A stretch of DNA of 64,000 bases from Massilia agri (lineage in GTDB: Bacteria; Pseudomonadota; Gammaproteobacteria; Burkholderiales; Burkholderiaceae_D): the NCBI RefSeq assembly GCF_024753255.1, contig NZ_JANUHA010000022.1, forward strand, positions 1 to 64,000, read 5' to 3'. Below the pieces are notes generated by a model. It did no database searches and was not told the origin of the DNA. It saw only the letters and a program-made list of their open reading frames with translations. The translations under genes and the position numbers were made by a program. Shown here piece by piece: positions 35,502 through 44,178 of this stretch (the stretch's first letter is position 1; each line of letters begins with the position of its first letter).

Positions 35502-35563
35502 GTAAAACGTTTACGTAATCATTCTTCTTCCCAGCGAATATACAGCTGAGTTAAACGTTTTAC
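35502..35563. promoter_or_regulatory. Two LacI-type operator-like sites upstream of bglX
   Basis: GTAAAACGTTTAC at 35502-35514 and GTTAAACGTTTTAC at 35550-35563 share the palindromic core AAACGTTT with central CG, the usual form of LacI/GalR-family operators. Centres are 48 bp apart, and both lie within 100 bp upstream of bglX. The region between them (35515-35549) is AT-rich and should contain the promoter. No LacI gene is in the window. Confidence 0.6.
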
Positions 35564-35607
35564 AATAAGCCCTCCGGGCGACGTAGTTGAAGCGTATCCG
35601 TGAATCT

Positions 35608-36825
35608 TCAGCAGCCGCTCGGTTTCACCCGTTCGACTTCGAGGCCGAACAACGGCCGCAGACGCGTGCCGAAGACGTTGCCGGTGAAGGCCGCCACCAG
35701 CCACAGCCAGCCGTGCAGGCTGCCCGACAGGATGCCGCTGAAATAGGCGCCGATATTGCAGCCGTAGGCCAGGCGCGCGCCATAGCCGAGCAACAGGCCG
35801 CCGACCACCGCCGCCGCCAGCGAGCGCAGCGGCAGGCGCCAGACCGGCGCATAGCGGCCGGCCAGCGCCGCGGCCAGCATGGCGCCCAGCACGATGCCGA
35901 TGTCCATCACCGAGGTGACGTCCTGCCACACCGGCGCCTGCAGGGCCGCGGCGCTCGCGCCCTTCGACCAGTAGGTCCAGCTGGCGACGTCGATGCCCAT
36001 GAAGGACGCGGTCTTGGCGCCCCACAGGGCGAACGCCGAGGTCACGCCCCAGGGACGGCCGGCCAGGGCCAGGGTCGCGAAGTTCAGCAGCACCAGCGCG
36101 ACGGCGCCGGCCAGCAGCGGCCAGGGGCCGTGCAGCCAGCGCGAGCCCTGCACCGGTTCGGGCGCCTTGTTGACCAGGCGGCCGTGGCGGCGCTTCTCGA
36201 CCATCACGGTAATGGCCGCGATCAGCGCGAATACGGCGAGATTGAGCACGAGCGCGGGCGCCAGGCCCATGACCTTCACCAGCGAGGTCGGCGCGAGCTG
36301 CGGCTGGGCCGTCCAGAACGGCATGTGGGCAGTGCCGATCAGGGAGCCGGCGATGAAGAAGATCAGCGTGACGAGCATGCGCGTGCTGCCGCCGCCGACC
36401 GTGTACAGGGTGCCGGAGGCGCAGCCGCCGCCCAGCTGCATGCCGATGCCGAAGATGAAGGCGCCGACGATCACCGAGGTGCCGGCGGGCGACACCAGTC
36501 CGCTGACCGGGTTGCCGAACAGGGTGCCATTGGCGAGCACCGGGAAGAACAGCAGCACGCCGAAGGCCAGCATCAGCATCTGCGCGCGCAGCCCGGCGCC
36601 GCGGCCATCGGCGATGAAGACGCGCCAGGCCGAGGTGAAGCCGAAGGCGGCGTGGTAGAGGGCGATGCCCAGCAGCGAACCGACGCCGAACAGCGCCGCG
36701 TGCTTCGGGCCCACGGTCTGTGCGAGGAAGACGGCCCCCAGCAGGATGAGGAGCAGGGAAACGCCGAGCGGATTCAGGTTGATGTCGACGCGGCGCGGGA
36801 GAGGCAAGGTAGCTGGATCGGCCAT
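35608..36825 (-). CDS. YeeE/YedE family sulfur-compound transporter
   Basis: 405-aa polytopic membrane protein of the YeeE/YedE family, whose studied members import thiosulfate. Two copies of the family motif are visible: GMQLGGGCASGTLYTVGGG and ARLAYGCNIGAYFSGILSG. Each contains the conserved Cys thought to pass sulfur along the channel. About nine or ten membrane helices are present. The C-terminus ends in VERVKPSGC. No TusA/YeeD-like small partner gene lies beside it, unlike in E. coli. It follows, at a 76-bp gap on the same strand, an MFS transporter gene. Confidence 0.88.
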   Translation of the reverse strand: MADPATLPLPRRVDINLNPLGVSLLLILLGAVFLAQTVGPKHAALFGVGSLLGIALYHAAFGFTSAWRVFIADGRGAGLRAQMLMLAFGVLLFFPVLANGTLFGNPVSGLVSPAGTSVIVGAFIFGIGMQLGGGCASGTLYTVGGGSTRMLVTLIFFIAGSLIGTAHMPFWTAQPQLAPTSLVKVMGLAPALVLNLAVFALIAAITVMVEKRRHGRLVNKAPEPVQGSRWLHGPWPLLAGAVALVLLNFATLALAGRPWGVTSAFALWGAKTASFMGIDVASWTYWSKGASAAALQAPVWQDVTSVMDIGIVLGAMLAAALAGRYAPVWRLPLRSLAAAVVGGLLLGYGARLAYGCNIGAYFSGILSGSLHGWLWLVAAFTGNVFGTRLRPLFGLEVERVKPSGC

Positions 36826-36901
36826 GTGGAAAAAGGAAAAGTGGAAGGAAAGCCCGCTATTTTCGCGCGTTTACGCGTTCCATGCAGGCGCTCCCGCCAC
36901 T

Positions 36902-38218
36902 TTACTCCAGTGCCCGGTTGCGTGACTCCACGTCCACGAAGCGGATCGCGAGGGCGCCCAGGGCCAGGAAGGTGGCCAGCATCGCCAGCGCCAGCGTGAA
37001 GTGGGTCGCCATCACGGGCGCCACGATGCTGGGCGCGAACAGGCCGCCGAAGCGCGCCACCGCCCCGGCCGTGCCCATGCCGCTGGCGCGCAGCTGCGTC
37101 GGATAGACCTCGGGCGTGAAGGCATACAGCGCGCCCCAAGTGCCCAGCAGCGCGAAACTCATCAACAGGGTCGAGCCGACGACGAGAACCGTCGAGCTGC
37201 CCAGGCTATAGCACATGCAGCCCGCGGCGCTCAGCAGGAGGAAGCCGACCAGGGTGGGCTTCCTGCCCCAGCGCTCCACCCCATAGGCCGAAAGCGCGAA
37301 GCCCGGCAGCTGCACCAGCGCCAGCACGATCAGGAATTCCTGGCCGCGCATGAAGCCGAAGCCCTGCGCGCCCAGCCGCACCGGCAGGTAGACGAAGACG
37401 CCGTAATAGGCGATCGAGATCAGCATCCAGGCCAGGAACAGGCAGACGCTCCTGCGCCGCAGCGTCCCCGCGAACAGCGCGGACAGCCGTGGCTTGCCCG
37501 CGCTTTCCGGCGCCAGCTCGGGGATCGGCCCGCTGCGCCCATTCGTTCTTGCCACCCGTTCCAGCACCTCGCGCGCCTGCTGCCCCTTGCCGCTGCGGTT
37601 GAGGAACATGGGCGACTCGGGCACGTAGAGGCGCAGGACCACCCCGACCAGGGCCGGCAGGCTGGTCGCGAAGAAGATCACGCGCCAGGCATCGCTTCCC
37701 CAGCGCACGGCCACCAGGGCCAGCACCGCCAGCACGATGGTGCCCACCGCCCAGAAGGATTCGAGCAGCACCAGCCAGCGTCCGCGCCGGTCGCTCGGCA
37801 GGAACTCCGCCATCATGGTGTAGTCGACCGGCAGCGTGCCGCCCACGCCGACGCCGGTGAGGAAACGCAGCACCAGCAGCCAGCCGAAATCGGGCGCGAA
37901 GCTTGACGCCACGCCGAAGCAGGCGTCGAGCACCACCGCCATCATGAGCACCGGCCGCCGCCCGATGCGGTCCGCCAGGCGCCCGAAGGCGAAGGCCCCG
38001 ACCAGCATGCCCACGAAGAACCAGGTGCCGGTCTGCAGCGCCTGGGGCACGCCGATGCCGAAGGTGGCCGCGATCGAGGGCGCCGTGAAGCCGATCGACA
38101 GCACCTGCATGGCGTCGGCCATCCAGACCAGGCCGAAGATGGCGAACAGGCGGTACTGGAAGCGGCCGACACCGGCCGTCCGGATGCCCTGCTCCACTGT
38201 CGCGGTGTTCGATGACAT
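36902..38218 (-). CDS. MFS transporter (aromatic acid/sugar-type)
   Basis: 438 aa from the ATG at 38218 (MSSNTATVEQGIRTAG). Twelve membrane helices in two halves. The loop 2-3 motif is GRLADRIGRRPVLMM and its equivalent in the second half is GVERWGRKPTLVGF. GVGVGGTLPVDYTMMAEFLPSDRRGRW and FTPEVYPTQLRASGMG are typical of the sugar/aromatic acid:H+ symporters of the MFS (for example the MucK- and niacin-type carriers). The substrate is not determinable. It stands between an aldehyde dehydrogenase gene (upstream) and the YeeE-type gene (downstream), all on the minus strand. Confidence 0.85.
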   Translation of the reverse strand: MSSNTATVEQGIRTAGVGRFQYRLFAIFGLVWMADAMQVLSIGFTAPSIAATFGIGVPQALQTGTWFFVGMLVGAFAFGRLADRIGRRPVLMMAVVLDACFGVASSFAPDFGWLLVLRFLTGVGVGGTLPVDYTMMAEFLPSDRRGRWLVLLESFWAVGTIVLAVLALVAVRWGSDAWRVIFFATSLPALVGVVLRLYVPESPMFLNRSGKGQQAREVLERVARTNGRSGPIPELAPESAGKPRLSALFAGTLRRRSVCLFLAWMLISIAYYGVFVYLPVRLGAQGFGFMRGQEFLIVLALVQLPGFALSAYGVERWGRKPTLVGFLLLSAAGCMCYSLGSSTVLVVGSTLLMSFALLGTWGALYAFTPEVYPTQLRASGMGTAGAVARFGGLFAPSIVAPVMATHFTLALAMLATFLALGALAIRFVDVESRNRALE

Positions 38219-38296
38219 CGCGTCTCCTTGCAAGGTGAATTGCCCCAGTTTCCCGGTTTTCCGGATGGCGGACGGTGCAGTGGGAAACAGAGGCGC

Positions 38297-38321
38297 AAAA
38301 AAATGCCCGCCGAGGCGGGCA
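38297..38321 (-). terminator. Rho-independent terminator of the aldehyde dehydrogenase gene
   Basis: On the minus strand the hairpin TGCCCGC-CTCG-GCGGGCA is followed directly by seven T residues. It lies about 20 nt after the aldehyde dehydrogenase stop, a classic intrinsic terminator. It separates that gene from the downstream MFS gene. Confidence 0.85.
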
Positions 38322-38342
38322 CGCGGCTGGTTCAGGCCGGCA

Positions 38343-39788
38343 TTACACGCCGACCATCGACACGGCCTTGGTGTTCAGGTAGGCCTCCAGCGCCTCCGGG
38401 CCGCCTTCCGAACCGTAGCCCGAATCCTTGATGCCGCCGAAGGGCAGCTCGGCGCTCGGGGTGGCCGGCTGGTTGATCCACAGCATGCCGACCTCGACAC
38501 GGTTCATCAGCAACTGGGCGTTCTTGATCGAGCGGGTGAAGGCGTAACCGGCCAGGCCGTAAGGCAGGCGGTTTGCCTCCGCAATCGCTTCTTCCAGGCT
38601 GTCGAAGCCACGGATCGCCGCGATCGGGCCGAAGGGCTCGTCGTTGAAGACGCTGGCCTCCAGCGGCACGTCCGACAGGATGGTCGGCGCGAAGAAGTTG
38701 CCGGCATCGCCCACGCGCGCGCCGCCGGTCGCGACCACCGCGCCCTTGGCCTGGGCGTCCTCGACCACCTGCTTCATGGCCGTCAGGCGGCGTGCATTGG
38801 CCAGCGGGCCCAGGGTGGTGCCTTCCTGCAGGCCGTCGCCCAGCTTCAGGCCCTCGGCATGCGCGACCAGGGCGCGGGTGAACTCTTCCTTGATGTCCTT
38901 GTGGACCAGGAAGCGGGTCGGCGAGATGCACACCTGGCCGGCGTTGCGGAACTTGGCGGCGCCGGCGGCCTTCACCGCCAGGTTGACGTCCGCATCCTCG
39001 GCGATGATGACCGGCGCGTGGCCGCCCAGCTCCATGGTGGCGCGCTTCATGTGGGCGCCGGCCAGTGCGGCCAGCTGCTTGCCGACCGGGGTCGAGCCGG
39101 TGAAGGTGACCTTGCGGATAACCGGGTGCGGGATCAGGTAGCCGGAGATCTCGGCCGGGTCGCCGAACACCAGGCCGACCACCCCGGCCGGCACGCCGGC
39201 ATCGACGAAGCACTGCAGCAGCGCGGCCGGCGAAGCCGGGGTCTCTTCCGGCGCCTTGCACAGGAAGGAGCAGCCGGTCGCCAGTGCGGCCGACAGCTTG
39301 CGCACGATCTGGTTGATCGGGAAGTTCCACGGCGTAAATGCCGCGACCGGGCCGACCGGCTCCTTCAGGACCAGCTGCTGGGCAGCAGGGTTGCGCGCCG
39401 GCACGATACGGCCGTAGACGCGCATGCCTTCGGCGGCGAACCAGTCGATGATCTCGGCGCCGGCCATGGCTTCCATCTTCGCCTCAGGCAGCGGCTTGCC
39501 CTGCTCCTGGGTCAGCAGGCGGGCGATGTCGCCGGCGCGTTCGCGCAGCAGGCTGGCGGCGCGGCGCATGGTGGCGGCGCGCTCGGCGGCCGGCACGGCG
39601 CGCCAGGTCTCGAAGCCTTTCTGGGCGGCGGCCAGGGCACGGTCGAGGTCGGCGATGCTGGCGTGCGCCACGTTACCGATCGCCTGGCCGGTGGCCGGGT
39701 TCAGCACGGGAATGGTCTTGCCGCCGGTCGCGTCGACCCATTCGTTGGCGATGAGGAGGCGGGTGTCGGGATAGCTGGAAGTCGTCAT
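38343..39788 (-). CDS. NAD(P)-dependent succinate-semialdehyde dehydrogenase-type aldehyde dehydrogenase
   Basis: 481 aa from the ATG at 39788 (MTTSSYPDTRLLIANEWVDA). ALDH superfamily: FTPWNFPINQIVRKLSAAL, coenzyme loop FTGSTPVGKQL, catalytic Glu in ATMELGGHAP (~249), catalytic Cys in RNAGQVCISPTRF (~283), and EPFGPIAAI near the end. The S-P-T-R-F context after the Cys occurs in succinate- and alpha-ketoglutarate-semialdehyde dehydrogenases. Probable oxidation of succinic (or a related C4-C5) semialdehyde. No gabT or sugar-acid genes are adjacent, so the pathway is open. A strong terminator follows. Confidence 0.88.
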   Translation of the reverse strand: MTTSSYPDTRLLIANEWVDATGGKTIPVLNPATGQAIGNVAHASIADLDRALAAAQKGFETWRAVPAAERAATMRRAASLLRERAGDIARLLTQEQGKPLPEAKMEAMAGAEIIDWFAAEGMRVYGRIVPARNPAAQQLVLKEPVGPVAAFTPWNFPINQIVRKLSAALATGCSFLCKAPEETPASPAALLQCFVDAGVPAGVVGLVFGDPAEISGYLIPHPVIRKVTFTGSTPVGKQLAALAGAHMKRATMELGGHAPVIIAEDADVNLAVKAAGAAKFRNAGQVCISPTRFLVHKDIKEEFTRALVAHAEGLKLGDGLQEGTTLGPLANARRLTAMKQVVEDAQAKGAVVATGGARVGDAGNFFAPTILSDVPLEASVFNDEPFGPIAAIRGFDSLEEAIAEANRLPYGLAGYAFTRSIKNAQLLMNRVEVGMLWINQPATPSAELPFGGIKDSGYGSEGGPEALEAYLNTKAVSMVGV

Positions 39789-39900
39789 GGAGCGTCGTTT
39801 CCTGTGTTGAAAGAATCGAAAGCTCGATGATAACCGGTGTGCGCCCGCCTTGCAGGCGCCAGTGCAGCGTCCGGCGCGCCGCCCCGGGCGACGTCTCGGC

Positions 39901-40064
39901 CCTAAGTACTCGCCTCGAAATAAATGTGTTTTTGGCTGCCATAACCGGCGCGTTGCTGCGTTGGCTCCTGCTTGCAGTGCTCGCACTGCGGCGCACTCGC
40001 CGCCTTGCACCGCATCCGGTTCTGTTTGCCAAAATTCACATTTATTTCTTATCGAGTACTTAGG
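39901..40064. repeat. 164-bp MITE-like element with ~35-bp terminal inverted repeats
   Basis: The ends are CCTAAGTACTCG and CGAGTACTTAGG; a second matched block AAATAAATGTG / CACATTTATTT lies 5 nt further in, then TTTTTGGC / GCCAAAAT. The interior is a GC-rich imperfect hairpin (ATAACCGG... / ...CCGGTTCTG; AGTGCTCGCACT). No coding capacity. The right end supplies the stop codon of the small gene at 40060-40263. No clear target-site duplication was found. Likely a non-autonomous miniature transposable element or a large REP-like structure. Confidence 0.65.
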
Positions 40065-40263
40065 ACCCGAAGAAGTTCGCGACGGCGCGGGTGCCGTAGG
40101 TGACGGCGGCGGCGATCAGCCTGGCGCCGGCCGCCGCGACGACGACGAGTACCGCCAGCTGGACAAGGCGCAGCCCCAGTTCGTGTCCCCGCCAGCGGCG
40201 GCCGAAGCGCAGGGGACCGTGGAAGCGTTCGGGCAGATGGATTGAAGCCAGCCGTGGTTTCAT
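40060..40263 (-). CDS. Small hypothetical membrane protein
   Basis: 67 aa, MKPRLASIHLPERFHGPLRF at the N-terminus. A basic amphipathic stretch (FGRRWRGHELGLRL) precedes one membrane helix (VQLAVLVVVAAAGARLIAAAV). GGAGA lies 6-7 nt upstream of the ATG, supporting translation. Its last codon and stop come from the edge of the MITE-like element, so the element may have trimmed or extended the original C-terminus. No family recognised. Confidence 0.5.
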   Translation of the reverse strand: MKPRLASIHLPERFHGPLRFGRRWRGHELGLRLVQLAVLVVVAAAGARLIAAAVTYGTRAVANFFGS

Positions 40264-40498
40264 GATCGTCTCCAGTGCAGATGTATATGTATGTCTGCTT
40301 GTGAGTCCAGCATACTCCTCGGGCGCGGGCTGTGCAAACGCGGGCTCATCGGATCGTGCGCTACCCCAGATGCAGCCCATGTGTTGCGCGGACGACGAAG
40401 AAACGTAACAGTTTCTGTTTGTCCTTGCGCAGGCCGAATATCGGCAGGATGATGAATCAGCCGGACGCGATTCACGCTGCCGGCAAAGGAGTCCTACC

Positions 40499-41701
40499 AT
40501 GCAAAGCTTCCTCTTCGCGACCGGCATCGAAGGCAGTTATCCGGTCGTTGCGGGGCCCACGGGCGCCGGCCTGCGGGTCGACGAGATGGAAAAAACGGGC
40601 CACTACCGGCACTGGAAGCAGGACCTCTCCCTGGTGAGCGAGCTCGGCATCGACGCCCTGCGCTACGGACCGCCCTACTACCGCGTGCACGCGGGTCCCG
40701 GCCGCTACGACTGGGACTTCACCGACGAGGTCTTCGAGGAGATCCACCGGCGCGGCATCAAGCCCATCGTCGACCTGTGCCACTTCGGCCTGCCCGACTG
40801 GCTCGGGAACTTCCAGAACCCGGAATTCCCGCGCTTCTTCGCCGAGTATGCCGAAGCCTTCGCGCGCCGCTACCCCTGGGTCGACCTGTACACGCCGATC
40901 AACGAGATCTACATCACGGCCAAGTTCTCGGCCCATGAAGGCATCTGGAACGAGCGCCTGCGCTCGGAGCGGGCTTTCGTGACCGCGATCCGCAACCTGG
41001 CGCGCGCGAACATCCTGGCCACCGAGGCGATCATGAGGGTGCGGCCGGACGCGAAATTCATCCAGAGCGAATCGTCGGAGTACTTCCACCCCTGCGGCCC
41101 GGAAGCGATGGACATCGCCCGCCACATGAACGAACTGCGCTTCCTGGCCCTGGACCTGGCCTACAGCCACGACGTCAGCGGCCGCATGTACGAATACCTG
41201 TTCGACCACGGCATGACGCGCGAGGACTACCACTTCTTCCTCAACCATGACGTCAAGCCCGTCTGCATCATGGGCAACGACTACTACGCGACCAACGAGC
41301 ACATCATCCATCCGGACGGCCACACCCATCCCTGCGAGCTGTTCGGCTACTACGTCATCACGCGCCAGTACTACGAGCGCTACCGCATCCCCGTGATGCA
41401 TACGGAGACCAACAACCGCGACACCGGCGCCGGCGAGAAGGACGGTCGCGCCTGGCTGGAAAAGCAGTGGACCAACCTGCTGCGCCTGAAGGCGGACGGG
41501 GTGCCGATCCTCGGCTTCACCTGGTACAGCCTGGTCGACCAGGTCGACTGGGACAGCGCCCTGGTCGAGGATGCCGGCAACGTCAACCAGTACGGGCTCT
41601 GCGACCTGGACCGGCGGGTGCGGCCGGTCGGCGAGGCCTACCGCGACCTGATCGGGCTCTGGCGTCACCGCTTCGGCAACGAGTTCGTCTGGCTGCGCTA
41701 G
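40499..41701 (+). CDS. Family 1-type glycoside hydrolase
   Basis: 400 aa, no signal peptide, with an AAAGGA ribosome-binding site 9-10 nt upstream. The TIM-barrel glycosidase pattern matches clan GH-A/GH1: early DLSLVSELGIDALRYGPPYYRV, LCHFGLPDWLGNF, acid/base Glu in YTPINEIYIT at about residue 136, and nucleophile Glu in MHTETNNRD at about 303. The GH1 nucleophile motif is normally T-E-N-G; T-E-T-N here is divergent, so specificity may differ from ordinary beta-glucosidases. GFTWYSLVDQVDWDSAL closes the barrel. Its stop overlaps that of the convergent lldD. Confidence 0.82.
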   Translation: MQSFLFATGIEGSYPVVAGPTGAGLRVDEMEKTGHYRHWKQDLSLVSELGIDALRYGPPYYRVHAGPGRYDWDFTDEVFEEIHRRGIKPIVDLCHFGLPDWLGNFQNPEFPRFFAEYAEAFARRYPWVDLYTPINEIYITAKFSAHEGIWNERLRSERAFVTAIRNLARANILATEAIMRVRPDAKFIQSESSEYFHPCGPEAMDIARHMNELRFLALDLAYSHDVSGRMYEYLFDHGMTREDYHFFLNHDVKPVCIMGNDYYATNEHIIHPDGHTHPCELFGYYVITRQYYERYRIPVMHTETNNRDTGAGEKDGRAWLEKQWTNLLRLKADGVPILGFTWYSLVDQVDWDSALVEDAGNVNQYGLCDLDRRVRPVGEAYRDLIGLWRHRFGNEFVWLR

Positions 41702-42831
41702 GGCGCCAGCAGCTCCGGGCCGATCTCGCGTACCGAGCGCACGCCGGTCAGGACCATGGTCGTGCGCAGGTCCTTCTCCATGATCGCCAGCAGGCGTTCG
41801 ACCCCGGGCTGGCCGTGCACCGCCAGCGCATAGATGAAGGCGCGTCCGAGCAGCACCCCGTCCGCGCCCAGGGCCAGCATGCGGAACACGTCGAGTCCCG
41901 TGCGCACGCCGCCGTCGGCGAAAATCGTCATCTTCCCCTTCACTTCGGCGGCGATCGCCGGCAGGGCCCGCGCCGTGGACGGTGCGCCATCCAGCTGGCG
42001 GCCGCCGTGGTTCGAGACGACGATGCCGTCGGCGCCGAAGGCCAGCGCGTCGCGCGCATCCTCCGGGTCCAGGATGCCCTTGATGACGAGCCTGCCCTTC
42101 CACTCGTCGCGGATCCATTGCAGGTCGGCCCAGGCGATGCCGGGGTCGAAGTTCGCGCCCAGCCAGCCGATGTAGTCGGCCAGGCCGGTCGCGCTGCCGC
42201 GGAAGGCCGAGATGTTGCCGAGGTCGTGGGGTCGACCCAGCAGGCCGACATCCCAGGCCCAGCGCGGATGCCGCACCGCCTGCAGCACGCGTCTCAAGGG
42301 GCCGTTCGGGCCGCTCATGCCGCTATGCAGGTCGCGGTAGCGCGCGCCGGGCACCGGCATGTCGACCGTGAACACGAGCGTCGTCGCGCCGAGCTCCCAG
42401 GCGCGCCGCATCACGTCGCGCATGAAGCCGCGGTCCTTCAGCACGTAGAGCTGGAACCAGATCGGCTTGTCGGCCTGCGCCGCCACCTCGGCCAGCGGGC
42501 ACACCGAGACGGTGGACTGGATGAAGGGGATGTTGCGGCGGCAGGCCGCGCGCACCGCCTGCACCTCGCCGCGCCGCGCATACATGCCGGCCAGGCCGAC
42601 CGGGGCCAGCGCGAGCGGCAGGTCATAGTCCTGGCCGAACCAGCGCACCGACAGGTCCTGCTGTTCCGAGCCGCGCAGGACGCGCTGGCGCAGGCGCACG
42701 GTCTGCAGGTCGTCGACATTGCCGCGCAGGGTCTGCTCGGCGCCCGCGCCGCCGTCGAGATAGTGGAAGAGGAAGGGCGGCAGGCGCCGGCGCGCGGCTC
42801 CGCGATAGTCTGTGGCCGATGAAATGATCAT
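41698..42831 (-). CDS. lldD: FMN-dependent L-lactate dehydrogenase / alpha-hydroxy-acid oxidase
   Basis: 377 aa of the FMN-dependent alpha-hydroxyacid dehydrogenase family. It has LPLALAPVGLAGMYARRGE, TVDMPVPGARYRD, the active-site block VVSNHGGRQLDGAPST at about residue 270 (catalytic His and substrate Arg), and IFADGGVRTGLDVFRMLALGADGVLLGR for FMN phosphate binding. Length and motifs match membrane-associated LldD, which oxidises L-lactate to pyruvate and feeds quinones. Mandelate dehydrogenase is the closest alternative. No lldR/lldP nearby. Divergent from the esterase gene, 54 bp away; stop overlaps the GH1 gene's stop by 3 bases. Confidence 0.9.
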   Translation of the reverse strand: MIISSATDYRGAARRRLPPFLFHYLDGGAGAEQTLRGNVDDLQTVRLRQRVLRGSEQQDLSVRWFGQDYDLPLALAPVGLAGMYARRGEVQAVRAACRRNIPFIQSTVSVCPLAEVAAQADKPIWFQLYVLKDRGFMRDVMRRAWELGATTLVFTVDMPVPGARYRDLHSGMSGPNGPLRRVLQAVRHPRWAWDVGLLGRPHDLGNISAFRGSATGLADYIGWLGANFDPGIAWADLQWIRDEWKGRLVIKGILDPEDARDALAFGADGIVVSNHGGRQLDGAPSTARALPAIAAEVKGKMTIFADGGVRTGLDVFRMLALGADGVLLGRAFIYALAVHGQPGVERLLAIMEKDLRTTMVLTGVRSVREIGPELLAP

Positions 42832-42885
42832 GGTCGTGCGAAAATACTGCCGGGTTGGGAAGGCTTTAACATGGATTGATCACCG

Positions 42886-43836
42886 ATGAATGAAAGCAGG
42901 AGACGCACGATGACACAGCTTGCCGCCGGCCTGGTTCTGGGCGCCGCCGGTGCCTTGCCCGCCGGCGCGGCAAGCGCAGGCCCGCTCGTGTTGCCATTGT
43001 GGCCGGAAGGTGTGCCCGGTGCCAAGCCCGAACTGGGGCCGAACCGCGTCGACGAGGATGGCCGCACCACCAATATCACCGAACCCGGGCTCACCGTCTA
43101 CCCGGCGGCGGTCGACCGGGCCACCGGCACCGGCGTCATCATCTGTCCCGGCGGCGGCTACGTGCGCCAATCGACGCGGCGCGAAGGCGAGCAGTACGCG
43201 CACTGGCTCTCCACGCTGGGCATCACCAGCTTCGTCCTTACCTACCGCCAGCTCGAATTCGGCCACCCCGCTCCCTTGCGCGACGTGCTGCGCGCGGTGC
43301 GTCTGGTGCGCTCCCAGGCGCCGCGCTTCGGCTTGCTGCCGGACCGGATCGGGGTGATGGGCAGTTCGGCGGGGGGGCACCTGGCGGCCAGCGCCGGCAC
43401 CCTGTTCGACCATCCCCTGGGACGCACCGGGGCGCAGCTGGACGCGGTCAGCGCCCGGCCCGACTTCCTGATGCTGATGTACCCGGTAGTCACGATGGAT
43501 GGCGCGGCCGCCCATGCGGGTTCGCGCAAGGCCCTGCTGGGCGCTGCGCCTTCGGCGGCGGAGGTGGAACTGATGTCGGTGGAGCGCCAGGTGACGGCGC
43601 GGACGCCGCCGACGCTGCTGGTCCATACCCAGGCCGACCAGTCGGTGCCGGTCGAGAACAGCATCCTGTTCTACCAGGCGCTCACGCGGGCGAAGGTGCC
43701 GGCCGAGATGTATTTATATGAGCATGGGGCGCATGGCATGGGCATGCGCGACGGGCTGGGAACCGCCTCGGCCTGGCCGCGCCGCGCCGAGGCGTGGTTG
43801 CGCGAGCGCGGCCTGCTCACGCCGGCCCGAAAATGA
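42886..43836 (+). CDS. Exported alpha/beta hydrolase (acetyl-xylan-esterase-like)
   Basis: 316 aa. The N-terminus NESRRRTMTQLAAGLVLGAAG resembles a Tat signal, ending near GAASA. An ATG at 42910 with a better AGGAG site would drop the Arg pair, so the start is uncertain. The mature part is a BD-FAE/Axe-type alpha/beta hydrolase: GVIICPGGGYVRQ (oxyanion hole), nucleophile Ser in VMGSSAGGHLAAS, acid in HTQADQSVPVENS and His in EHGAHGMGM. It probably deacetylates plant polysaccharides outside the cytoplasm. Followed by a strong terminator. Confidence 0.83.
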   Translation: MNESRRRTMTQLAAGLVLGAAGALPAGAASAGPLVLPLWPEGVPGAKPELGPNRVDEDGRTTNITEPGLTVYPAAVDRATGTGVIICPGGGYVRQSTRREGEQYAHWLSTLGITSFVLTYRQLEFGHPAPLRDVLRAVRLVRSQAPRFGLLPDRIGVMGSSAGGHLAASAGTLFDHPLGRTGAQLDAVSARPDFLMLMYPVVTMDGAAAHAGSRKALLGAAPSAAEVELMSVERQVTARTPPTLLVHTQADQSVPVENSILFYQALTRAKVPAEMYLYEHGAHGMGMRDGLGTASAWPRRAEAWLRERGLLTPARK

Positions 43837-43862
43837 AAAAGCCCCTGGACAGGGGCTTTTTC
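43836..43862. terminator. Bidirectional Rho-independent terminator
   Basis: AAAAAGCCCCTG-GA-CAGGGGCTTTTT, a 12-bp perfect stem with A and T tracts on both sides, starting at the esterase stop. It serves the esterase gene on the plus strand and the small gene at 43881-44024 on the minus strand. Confidence 0.92.
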
Positions 43863-43880
43863 GATTGGGTCGGCTGCGGC

Positions 43881-44024
43881 TTACAGGTAGCGCGCGCCCT
43901 GTACCAGGAAGGAGTCGCCGGACAGTTCCATGGCGCGGCGCAGGTGGGCGCCCAGGGTCGACAGCAGGTTGGCGAAGACGTTCGGAGCAGCCGGACGGGC
44001 AAATGCGATGGTAGCGGTGTTCAT
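43881..44024 (-). CDS. Small protein of 47 residues
   Basis: MNTATIAFARPAAPNVFANL begins a 47-aa product ending VQGARYL. AAGGAAA lies 5-6 nt upstream of the ATG and a shared terminator lies 19 nt past its stop, so it has a complete expression unit. The central part forms an amphipathic helix (LLSTLGAHLRRAMELSG). No family recognised. The A+T-rich stretch at 44025-44130 upstream should hold its promoter. Confidence 0.6.
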   Translation of the reverse strand: MNTATIAFARPAAPNVFANLLSTLGAHLRRAMELSGDSFLVQGARYL

Positions 44025-44178
44025 GCTGTTTCCTTAAAAATGTTGAAGTGCTTGGGCAATGAACACAGAATAGACCTGCGCGAGAAATTAGTCCAATTGC
44101 GATTTCCCATTTCAACGATAAAAAATTCAAATATCTGAACAGCCCATGACCGCTGGTCCGATATCACCAGTGCGAATA

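Noticed and set aside
40406..40422. Small AACAG-TTT-CTGTT palindrome upstream of the GH1 gene as operator
   Set aside because: Only 5-bp arms and single copy; too weak to separate from chance.
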